5,859 nucleotides of DNA from NCBI GenBank assembly GCA_027068615.1, contig JAMOQV010000143.1, positions 1 through 5,859 of the forward strand, written 5' to 3'. Below are positions 1-5,859 of the stretch, one piece after another. The position numbers and the translations under genes are program-made. The stretch's first letter is position 1, and every line of letters starts with the position of its first letter. The notes under the pieces were generated by a model. It did not search any database, had not been told where the DNA came from, and saw only the letters and a program-made list of their open reading frames with translations. This stretch comes from Helicobacteraceae bacterium (GTDB lineage Bacteria > Campylobacterota > Campylobacteria > Campylobacterales > Sulfurimonadaceae).

Positions 1-1820
1 TTTATACTCTGAATAATGCTTTTTTGTCTATTAAATACATAGTCAATTATAACACCCTCATTTTCCATATCTTCATCAAACAAACAAACTAGCTTTACAG
101 AACCATCTTCCATAGGTTCAGACTCATATATAACTATAACACTCTCTTCTATCTTTATAGAAGCCCCTTTATCTCTTATATTTTCTATATAAAAGATTAG
201 ATTTATCTCTTGATTTAGTATATTTTTCATAGCTTTTGTTTTTTTTACTTTTAAAGCTATAGATTTTGCAGATATATCTATAAGTTCACCTTTTACTCTT
301 GAGCCTGTAAGAGATATAACTACAGGTATCAGTTTTGCACTTTTTACCCTACCGTGTAATCTTTCATTTGGATTATAATCAAGCATCCTAAACTTATATA
401 AGATTGCATACTTTTCTTTTTGGCATATATATTTTACATTTGCTTTTACACTTTTTGTTAATACAGAAGATTGAAGTATGGTTGTTTTATCCATATCCAT
501 CACATAGCTTTGTAACTCTTCTACTCTTACATAAAGTAGTTCATCTGTTTTTTTAAGTATCTTAGATGATGTTGTTATACTCATACTATCATATATATTT
601 AGAAGTTTCAAATCATTTTTATTTTCATCTATACTTTCAAGAAAATAGTGTATTTTTGCTTCTTGATCCATATTTTTTTGAAAATCATTTATGTACTCAA
701 CATCAGATGGGTCTAGTGGAATATTGTCAAAATCATTTTCAGATATAGCATCTAATGTTTTTAAAATTGGATCTAGTTCTGGGTCTGTGATATTTACAGC
801 ATATATATGAGCATCTATATCAAGATTTTGTTTATTTAAAAAGTTTAAAATTTGTAAATAATAATTTTGAGCTTTTTTTTGCATCTGTATAAAAGATATA
901 TCTTCAAATAAAACAACATATAAGTCAGCATCATATTGAGCCAGTATAAGCTTAGAATCTATAATCATCTCAACTTCATGTAAAAAGTTTTTGATAAATA
1001 TCTCTTCATCTTTTGGAGAAAATTTGTTTGATGCTTCACTAATATCTATAGTCAAGATAGATAAAAGCTTATCTGCAACCATTTTTTCAAGAACTTTATC
1101 TTTTAAAAACTCTATATAAGTTAATCTTCCAGATATATAGTTTTGATTTTCTTGTTTTGGTTCATAGTCGTTATTTAACTCAAATGAAACAAGTGTATAG
1201 TTACCACTTCTGATACTTTTTATAAAAAAAGTACAATCCTTACTTATCTCAGTTGAAATAAATCTTTTAACAGGTTCATCATCTATGAAAAATTTCTTTA
1301 CATCTATATTATTATCTACTTTTCTTTGAAGTTCTTTCATAGTTTTACATTTTAAGTCTCTTAAAAGCTGTTTAGAAGCATAATGAAATTTTTCATCCTT
1401 ATATATTATATATGAGTGATGGTTTATGAGATTATTACCTAAAGATAAAGCCTGAACATATTCTTCATGTTTTAACATATCTTTTTGTATTTTTGCAATA
1501 ACCTTTTTAGTATCTTGAGTAGTTGTTATAATAGATTTTGCATCTAATATAAAAGCAAGTTGAACAAGAGATGTCTTATAATCTTTTGGTAAAAGAAAAT
1601 ATATCAAAGGAAGTTCAACATCTGCAAAAAAATCAGTAGCCAATGAAGATATAACTTTATCAACTTTCTCTAAATCAACCAGATATAAATTATATTCTCT
1701 TTTTGGTTTTTTTACTTTTCTAAGATTTACAATATCGTGATCTTTATACTCATCTAAAAATATATCTTTATGCTGTGAAAAGTTATCTTTCTTATTATGC
1801 AAATAACATAGTTTTATCAC
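1..1820 (-). CDS. Multidomain signalling protein: REC-like, PAS-like, degenerate GGDEF, PilZN-like and PilZ regions (C-terminus cut off)
   Basis: One uninterrupted minus-strand frame encodes 606 residues and runs off the left edge. The start is a GTG that overlaps the pcm stop as GTGA, with GGAG 7 nt upstream. Domains by eye: residues ~1-115 resemble a degenerate receiver (LYLVDL with D49, then LPLIYFLLP), without the usual acidic pair or Lys-Pro; ~120-215 resemble PAS; ~228-345 fit a GGDEF fold (SGRLTYIEFL opening, LTIDIS with D259), but the signature is DADLY (297-301), so cyclase activity is unlikely. Residues ~400-480 look like the PilZN/YcgR-N-type region found before PilZ. PilZ follows: RLHGR (R487, R491) is the RxxxR c-di-GMP motif, while DISAKS (515-520) has Ser where D/NxSxxG has Gly. 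The last visible residues look like the end of a PilZ domain, so little is probably missing. The likely role is a cytoplasmic c-di-GMP receptor or scaffold; output unknown. Ile is mostly ATA, unlike typA. The frame is certain; the domain calls are moderate. Confidence 0.8.
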   Translation of the reverse strand, partial: MIKLCYLHNKKDNFSQHKDIFLDEYKDHDIVNLRKVKKPKREYNLYLVDLEKVDKVISSLATDFFADVELPLIYFLLPKDYKTSLVQLAFILDAKSIITTTQDTKKVIAKIQKDMLKHEEYVQALSLGNNLINHHSYIIYKDEKFHYASKQLLRDLKCKTMKELQRKVDNNIDVKKFFIDDEPVKRFISTEISKDCTFFIKSIRSGNYTLVSFELNNDYEPKQENQNYISGRLTYIEFLKDKVLEKMVADKLLSILTIDISEASNKFSPKDEEIFIKNFLHEVEMIIDSKLILAQYDADLYVVLFEDISFIQMQKKAQNYYLQILNFLNKQNLDIDAHIYAVNITDPELDPILKTLDAISENDFDNIPLDPSDVEYINDFQKNMDQEAKIHYFLESIDENKNDLKLLNIYDSMSITTSSKILKKTDELLYVRVEELQSYVMDMDKTTILQSSVLTKSVKANVKYICQKEKYAILYKFRMLDYNPNERLHGRVKSAKLIPVVISLTGSRVKGELIDISAKSIALKVKKTKAMKNILNQEINLIFYIENIRDKGASIKIEESVIVIYESEPMEDGSVKLVCLFDEDMENEGVIIDYVFNRQKSIIQSI

Positions 1821-2464
1821 TTTTGAACTCCATCAAGAACAGGAACAAAATCACACTCTTCTAACTCTTCGGATGTGATAGAACTACCATTTTTAGTATA
1901 TCTAGTTATGATCTGCTTATTGCCTTTTTGCACAGGTGCAACTAAAATGCCACCATCACTTAACTGTTCAAAAAGTACATTTGGGATGCTTTTTGCAGTT
2001 GCAGAAAAAAGTATCCTATCATAAGGAGCATACTGTCTCCAACCATTTTGCCCATCATCTGTTCTTGTATGGATGTTATGGATGCCAAGCTCTCTAAAAC
2101 GGCTTTTTGCTTCCAACATAAGTTGCTCAATCCTCTCTATAGTAAAAACACCACGAAAAAGATGAGATAAAACAGCAGCTTGATAACCACTACCACAACC
2201 AACTTCTAAAACTCTATCTGCACCTTTTGGTTTTAGATACTCGGTCATCTTTGAAACAGTAAGTGGAGAACTTATATATTGTGAAGCACCTATAGGTAAG
2301 GCATCTAACTTATAAGCATGATATCTAAAAGCTGATGGAACAAATACCTCTCTGTTAGTGTTAGCAATAGCCGATTTAACCTCATCACTCAAACTAAATC
2401 GAGCATCACACTCATTTGCTAACCTATTTGTTTTTGTTGCTGTTATTCTATCTAACCTAGTCAT
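1817..2464 (-). CDS. pcm: Protein-L-isoaspartate O-methyltransferase
   Basis: A cytoplasmic repair enzyme that uses S-adenosylmethionine to methylate isoaspartyl residues formed by ageing of Asn and Asp, starting their return to normal aspartate. The protein has 215 residues, the usual bacterial length. Visible landmarks are the substrate-site segment IGASQYISSP (58-67) containing the family's Ser (S65), SAM motif I VLEVGCGSGY (85-94), the acidic residue after strand 2 (FTIE, E110), the DDGQNGW segment (136-142) equivalent to the usual GDG..GW, the PYDRILFSATA segment (147-157) and LSDGGILVAPV near the C-terminus. In place of the common GQTISQP it has SQYISSP, a substitution that may be normal in this lineage. 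The start ATG overlaps the end of the hydrolase gene by 8 bp and its Shine-Dalgarno is weak (GGGA, about 10 nt away), so translation may depend on coupling. Its stop overlaps the next gene by 4 bp. Confidence 0.94.
   Translation of the reverse strand: MTRLDRITATKTNRLANECDARFSLSDEVKSAIANTNREVFVPSAFRYHAYKLDALPIGASQYISSPLTVSKMTEYLKPKGADRVLEVGCGSGYQAAVLSHLFRGVFTIERIEQLMLEAKSRFRELGIHNIHTRTDDGQNGWRQYAPYDRILFSATAKSIPNVLFEQLSDGGILVAPVQKGNKQIITRYTKNGSSITSEELEECDFVPVLDGVQK
1828..1831 (-). promoter_or_regulatory. Ribosome binding site for the GTG-started PilZ-protein gene
   Basis: GGAG lies inside the last codons of pcm, 7 nt before the GTG at 1820-1818. It supports this rare start codon, because the frame offers no ATG until well over a hundred codons later (M115). 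The GTGA overlap with the pcm stop suggests termination-reinitiation coupling. Confidence 0.65.
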
Positions 2465-3191
2465 TACTTTTTATCCCAACATCCATATATCTTCTCATTT
2501 TAACTATCTCTTGTTTGTTATACTTCATTTTTAAAGAAGTTATATGACAATCCCTTTTAACCTCTCCAAATGGTGTTATAATACCACTTTGCCCAGTACA
2601 CTCTTCATTTAAACTATCAGATGCTATAACATAACATTGATTCATTATAGCTAGTGCTTGAGTTAGTGTTTTAAAATTCTCAGTTCTTAAAACTCCCCAC
2701 CAAGCAGGTATAGCTATAACATCAGCACCCTCTAACTTTTGCCATAACTTTTTAAAACGAAGCTCAAAACATATAAGAATACCTATCTTTACACCAGCTA
2801 TATCTATAACAGTTATATCTTCTACATCTCCAGCTTCCATATAACGATGCTCATCACCAAACTTAAAAAGTTTAGCTTTTGCCTGCTCATAAACAACATC
2901 ACCATTATAAAAAACTTTAGCAAAGTTATAAACTTTAAAACCTCTTTTTTCTAGCATCGTAAGGATTATAACTTTATCTAAAGAAACTCTCTTTATAGCT
3001 TCAATAGCAACAGATGCAAACTCACACATAGCTTCAAAGTTATCATAATCATAACCAGTCAAACAAACTTCTGGAGCTACAATGATAGAGTTTTTATCTG
3101 CTTCTTCTATAAGTTTTAAAAGTGTTTGTAAGTTGTTATCATAATCACAAGTAGTTTTAAAACTAAGAGAATAAAGATTAGAAGTCATCAT
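2457..3191 (-). CDS. Carbon-nitrogen hydrolase (nitrilase superfamily), substrate unknown
   Basis: A 244-residue single-domain member of the nitrilase/omega-amidase superfamily, which hydrolyses amide or nitrile C-N bonds through a Glu-Lys-Cys triad. All three are visible: E41 in APEVCLTGY, K105 in AKAKLFKFGDE, and C141 in GILICFELRF. A further Glu near 114-119 may assist. The family's later landmarks are present too: IPAWWG after the nucleophile, ALAIMNQCYVIAS and a GQSGIITPFGEV segment. There is no signal peptide or extra domain, so it should be cytoplasmic. Three starts are possible: TTG at 3194, ATG at 3191 and ATG at 3188. GGAAG at 3207-3203 lies 8 nt from the TTG and 11 nt from the first ATG; I chose the first ATG. 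It overlaps the end of nrdB by 14 bp and the start of pcm by 8 bp. Clearing damaged metabolites, as Nit1-type amidases do, is an attractive guess next to pcm but rests only on context. Confidence 0.88.
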   Translation of the reverse strand: MMTSNLYSLSFKTTCDYDNNLQTLLKLIEEADKNSIIVAPEVCLTGYDYDNFEAMCEFASVAIEAIKRVSLDKVIILTMLEKRGFKVYNFAKVFYNGDVVYEQAKAKLFKFGDEHRYMEAGDVEDITVIDIAGVKIGILICFELRFKKLWQKLEGADVIAIPAWWGVLRTENFKTLTQALAIMNQCYVIASDSLNEECTGQSGIITPFGEVKRDCHITSLKMKYNKQEIVKMRRYMDVGIKSND

Positions 3192-4200
3192 CAAAACTTA
3201 AGCTTCCTTTTGAATAATTCGTTACAGTCCCCTCAAAGAAATTAGTTTTTTGATCATTAAATTTTGCAAAATCATCAACCCATTTTATAGGGTTTGATAC
3301 ATTATAAATCTTCTCAAAACCAACAGATGCCAATCTATCGTCTGCAAGATATTTTATATACTGCTCAACTATATCATTTGTTAAACCAAGAATTTGCCCT
3401 TGTGTTATATACTTACCCCAATTTACTTCTAACTCAACTGCTTCTTTAAACATCTCTATAACTTCAGCTTTTAACTCAGTAGTAAAAAGATCAGCTCTTT
3501 CTTTTTTAAGTGTATTTATAAGGTTTTGAAAAAGTACAAGGTGAGTTACTTCATCTCTTTGTATAAATCTTATCATCTGAGCAGAACCTAGCATCTTACC
3601 TGAACGAGCAAGTGTATAGATATAAGCAAAGCCACTATAAAAGTAGATTCCCTCTAAGATTTGATTTGCAAAACAAGCTTTTACAAAGTTTTCATCTGTT
3701 GGGTCTTCTGCTAATCTTGCATATGTTCTAAAAATAGCATCATTTTTAGTTTTTAACATCATATCTCTTCGCCATAAGTCATAAATCTCTTCAGAGTTTG
3801 TAGAGATGCTATCCACCATAACAGCATAACTTTGAGAGTGCAAAGCCTCTTCAAATGACTGACGAACAAGGATAAGGTTTATTTCTGGTGCAGTTACATA
3901 AGGATTTACATTGTCTATAAGGTTATTTGTTTGGAGTGAATCCATAAAGATTAATTGAGATAGTGCTTTATCATAAGCTGATTTTTCCATATCTGTAAGA
4001 TTTTTATAATCATTTACATCACGAGTCATATCAACCTCTTTTGGAAACCAAGTGTTGTTTAGCATCATCTCCCAAAGATTATAAGCCCACTGATATTTTA
4101 TATTGTTCAACTCAAAAATACCTGTTGGATTACCTCCAAATACTTTTCTGTCATTTACACTTTCAGTTGACTCTGGATTATATATCTTTTTTCTGTTCAT
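3178..4200 (-). CDS. nrdB: Ribonucleoside-diphosphate reductase class I, beta subunit
   Basis: The small subunit of class I ribonucleotide reductase. It holds the dimetal-tyrosyl radical cofactor and passes the radical to NrdA, which makes deoxyribonucleotides for DNA synthesis. From the chosen ATG it has 340 residues. Its ligands match the E. coli set: D87 (FMDSLQ), E118 and H121 (SFEEALHSQSY), E183 (QILEGIYF), E217 and H220 (RDEVTHL). The radical tyrosine is Y125 in the same SFEEALHSQSY segment, so this is a normal Tyr-type subunit. The acidic C-terminal tail ending SFDDDF should bind NrdA. A longer reading from an ATG at 4212 is possible, but that ATG lacks a Shine-Dalgarno and is only about 8 nt from the predicted transcript start. 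The ATG at 4200 has GGAG 6 nt upstream and gives MNRKKIYNP, typical of relatives. nrdA is not adjacent; the two are, as I recall, unlinked in Campylobacter and Helicobacter. It heads the four-gene operon. Confidence 0.95.
   Translation of the reverse strand: MNRKKIYNPESTESVNDRKVFGGNPTGIFELNNIKYQWAYNLWEMMLNNTWFPKEVDMTRDVNDYKNLTDMEKSAYDKALSQLIFMDSLQTNNLIDNVNPYVTAPEINLILVRQSFEEALHSQSYAVMVDSISTNSEEIYDLWRRDMMLKTKNDAIFRTYARLAEDPTDENFVKACFANQILEGIYFYSGFAYIYTLARSGKMLGSAQMIRFIQRDEVTHLVLFQNLINTLKKERADLFTTELKAEVIEMFKEAVELEVNWGKYITQGQILGLTNDIVEQYIKYLADDRLASVGFEKIYNVSNPIKWVDDFAKFNDQKTNFFEGTVTNYSKGSLSFDDDF
3203..3210 (-). promoter_or_regulatory. Ribosome binding site for the carbon-nitrogen hydrolase gene
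   Basis: AAAGGAAG lies within the final codons of nrdB. Measured from GGAAG, the spacer is 8 nt to a TTG at 3194, 11 nt to the ATG at 3191 and 14 nt to the ATG at 3188. The site shows the gene is translated from within nrdB but does not settle whether TTG or the adjacent ATG is used. Confidence 0.5.
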
Positions 4201-4206
4201 TGTCCA

Positions 4207-4210
4207 CTCC
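4207..4210 (-). promoter_or_regulatory. Ribosome binding site that decides the nrdB start
   Basis: GGAG sits 6 nt before the ATG at 4200. It overlaps the last base of the upstream in-frame ATG (4212-4210), which would be destroyed as an initiation site by ribosomes binding here. This favours the 340-residue NrdB over the 344-residue reading. Confidence 0.7.
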
Positions 4211-4226
4211 ATATTTAATGTCTATA

Positions 4227-4253
4227 ATTATATCAAATGAAGTTTTATGTCAG
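4227..4253 (-). promoter_or_regulatory. nrdB: Sigma-70-type promoter for the nrdB operon
   Basis: TATAAT at 4232-4227 is a perfect -10 hexamer, preceded by TTTGA, giving the extended TTTGNTATAAT form seen in Campylobacter and Helicobacter promoters. CTGACA at 4253-4248 matches TTGACA at five of six bases with a short 15-bp spacer, which fits the weak -35 dependence in that phylum. Transcription should begin near 4220, giving a leader of about 20 nt before the ATG at 4200. I saw no convincing NrdR-box palindrome around it. Confidence 0.72.
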
Positions 4254-4277
4254 ATAAAAATTTGAAATTTGAAGATT

Positions 4278-4304
4278 AAAGATAGGGCTAAAAACCCTAT
4301 CTTT
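4278..4304 (-). terminator. Hairpin terminator downstream of typA
   Basis: Arms AAAGATAGGG and CCCTATCTTT pair perfectly over 10 bp around a 7-nt loop, starting 5 nt after the typA stop. The U-run on the minus strand is modest (CTTTAATCTT), so termination may be partial. It separates typA from the nrdB promoter that begins about 25 bp further on. There is no plus-strand gene here for it to serve. Confidence 0.72.
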
Positions 4305-4309
4305 TAATA

Positions 4310-5859
4310 TTATTTTCTACCGCGAGAAGCTCTTTTTCTTTCGTTTTCTGTTAAGAATTTTTTTCTAATTCTAATGTTTTCAGGTGTAACTTCAAGAAGT
4401 TCATCATCTTCAATCCACTCTAATGCTCTCTCAAGAGACATATCTCTAGGTGGAACAAGTTTTATAGCTTCATCAGCACCAGATGAACGAACATTTGACT
4501 GAGCTTTACCTTTGATAGGGTTAACTGAAAGGTCATTATCTTTTGCATGTTCACCAATAATCATACCCTCATAAACTTTAGTTTGAGGCTTGATATATAA
4601 AACACCACGGTTTTGGATATTAAACAGTGAAAAAGCAACTGCTTCACCATTTTCAGTAGAGATTAATGCACCATAACTTCTTGATTCCATTGTTCCACTA
4701 GCTGGACGGAAATCTAAGAAAGAGTGATTCATAACACCCTCACCTTTAGTATCTGTTAGGAATTGTCCACGGAAACCAATTAATGCACGAGCTGGAATTT
4801 CAAATTCAATTCTTTGAAAACCTTGACCCATTGGCATCATTGATTTCATCTCAGCTTTTCTTTTACCAAGACGCTCAATTACACTACCACCTAAATCTTC
4901 AGGAACATCAATAACTAAATGCTCATAAGGTTCACATTTAACACCTTCAATCTCTCTTATAATGACTTCAGGACGACTAATTCCAAACTCAAAACCTTCT
5001 CTTCTCATATTTTCAGCAAGAACAGTGATTTGAAGCTCTCCACGACCAGAAACTTTGAATTTACCCTCACCAACAACTTCATAGTTCATAGCAACATTTG
5101 TTGTCATTTCAGCTTCTAGTCTATCTTTAATCTTGTTAGAAGTTACATGTTTACCCTCTTGACCAGCAAGTGGAGAATCATTTACAGAAAATACAACTGA
5201 AAGAGTTGGCTCTTCAATGTGCATAGGGTCAAGTGCTACAGGATTAATAGGATCACATACAGTATCTCCAACATCAACAGTTTCCATACCAGCAAATGCT
5301 ACGATATCTCCAGCTTCAGCTTGTTCAATCTCCATACGATTAAGACCATGAAAACCTATAAGTTTAGTGATACGACCTTTAACCATCTCGCCATCAGCTT
5401 TTGCAAGCATAACATTATCACCTTTGTTTACTCTACCATTAAAGATACGGCTAATACCGATTTTACCAACATAGTTATCATAATCAAGTGTAAATACTTG
5501 TGCTTGAAAGTCATTATCTGGTGAACCCTCTGGCTCTGGAACTTCGTTGATAATAGCTTCAAATATACATTTGAAATCACCATCTTCATCATTCATATCT
5601 GTTTTAGCCATACCATCACGAGCAGCTGCATAGATAACTGGGAAATCTTGTTGTTCATCAGTAGCACCCATATCTGCAAAAAGGTCAAACATCTCATCAA
5701 CAACACGGTCTGGCTCAGCTGAAGGTTTATCTATCTTGTTAATAACAACGATAGGTTTTTTACCAAGTGCTAGCATCTTTTTAACAACAAACTTAGTTTG
5801 AGGCATAACACCCTCATAAGCATCAACAAGAACTAAAACACCATCAACCATCTTAAGAA
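4310..5859 (-). CDS. typA: Translational GTPase TypA/BipA (N-terminus cut off by the window edge)
   Basis: A ribosome-binding GTPase of the EF-G/LepA family that aids ribosome assembly and stress or low-temperature adaptation. The frame stays open to the right edge. Counting from the first visible Met (5851), 513 residues are present, preceded by Leu-Lys and a partial codon consistent with the family's VLKMVDG. Compared with E. coli TypA about 90 residues are missing, including the P-loop and the DTPGH motif. Visible landmarks are G4 NKID (38-41), the G5-like YAAARDG (74-80), domain II from about 113, NDSPLAGQEGKHVTS (224-238), SGRGELQ (268-274), ALIGFRGQFLTDTKGEG (356-372), and the TypA-specific C-terminal region with NPIKGKAQSNVRSSGADEA (444-462), PPRDMSLERALEWIEDDE and a basic tail ending ASRGRK. 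No gene other than the nrdB operon lies downstream, and a hairpin follows the stop. Ile codons mix ATC, ATT and ATA, consistent with higher expression than the PilZ-protein gene. Confidence 0.96.
   Translation of the reverse strand, partial: LKMVDGVLVLVDAYEGVMPQTKFVVKKMLALGKKPIVVINKIDKPSAEPDRVVDEMFDLFADMGATDEQQDFPVIYAAARDGMAKTDMNDEDGDFKCIFEAIINEVPEPEGSPDNDFQAQVFTLDYDNYVGKIGISRIFNGRVNKGDNVMLAKADGEMVKGRITKLIGFHGLNRMEIEQAEAGDIVAFAGMETVDVGDTVCDPINPVALDPMHIEEPTLSVVFSVNDSPLAGQEGKHVTSNKIKDRLEAEMTTNVAMNYEVVGEGKFKVSGRGELQITVLAENMRREGFEFGISRPEVIIREIEGVKCEPYEHLVIDVPEDLGGSVIERLGKRKAEMKSMMPMGQGFQRIEFEIPARALIGFRGQFLTDTKGEGVMNHSFLDFRPASGTMESRSYGALISTENGEAVAFSLFNIQNRGVLYIKPQTKVYEGMIIGEHAKDNDLSVNPIKGKAQSNVRSSGADEAIKLVPPRDMSLERALEWIEDDELLEVTPENIRIRKKFLTENERKRASRGRK

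Noticed and set aside
566..748. Small plus-strand open frame of 60 codons
   Set aside because: It lies opposite the long PilZ-protein frame, its product is low-complexity and aromatic-rich, and no ribosome site or promoter precedes it.
1..1820. Active diguanylate cyclase
   Set aside because: The region has the fold's opening and one metal-type Asp, but the signature residues are replaced by DADLY, so catalysis is not supported.
4041..4265. Plus-strand open frame of 74 codons across the start of nrdB
   Set aside because: It is antisense to the conserved nrdB N-terminus and runs through the nrdB promoter; the product resembles nothing.
4201..4309. Possible small RNA, riboswitch or NrdR operator in the nrdB-typA gap
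   Set aside because: The gap is accounted for by the typA hairpin and the nrdB promoter; no paired NrdR-like palindromes or riboswitch-like structure could be seen.
4919..5524. Two plus-strand open frames (4919-5119 and 5219-5524)
   Set aside because: Both are antisense to highly conserved typA sequence and their Ser, Thr, Asn and Ile-rich products are what that antisense produces.
1..5859. Mobile element, CRISPR array, phage or defence island
   Set aside because: No transposase, integrase, inverted repeat pair, spaced direct repeats or tRNA was found; all genes are housekeeping or signalling types in a continuous same-strand arrangement.

Overview
The window is AT-rich, gene-dense bacterial chromosome with every recognisable gene on the minus strand. 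It most resembles a free-living Campylobacterota (Epsilonproteobacteria) genome, perhaps Sulfurimonas-like. The reasons are the style of the NrdB and TypA proteins, an extended TTTGNTATAAT-type -10 element, the AT-rich codon usage with much ATA, and a multidomain PilZ signalling protein of a kind common in that phylum. The assignment is by recognition only; no database was searched.

Reading in the direction of transcription (right to left): typA/bipA, a ribosome-associated translational GTPase, enters from the right edge without its first ~90 residues and ends at 4310. A perfect 10-bp hairpin (4278-4304) follows within a few bases of its stop. The intergenic gap carries a good promoter (-10 at 4227-4232). 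Four tightly packed genes follow: nrdB (class I ribonucleotide reductase beta subunit), a carbon-nitrogen hydrolase (nitrilase superfamily), pcm (protein-L-isoaspartate O-methyltransferase), and a large signalling protein that runs off the left edge. Each junction overlaps by 4-14 bp, so the four are very probably one translationally coupled operon starting at the nrdB promoter.

The signalling protein fills about 1.8 kb at the left (1-1820) and starts at a GTG overlapping the pcm stop. I read it as a degenerate receiver-like region, a PAS-like region, a GGDEF domain that has lost its signature, a PilZN-like region, and a PilZ domain with RxxxR kept but the Gly of D/NxSxxG replaced by Ser. It looks like a c-di-GMP receiver or scaffold protein rather than a cyclase.

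The operon therefore joins deoxynucleotide synthesis, a possible metabolite-repair amidase, a protein-repair methyltransferase and a putative second-messenger protein. Whether this is functional or merely positional is open. I see no RNA genes, mobile elements, CRISPR arrays or large repeats, and no gene-free stretch longer than about 110 bases.
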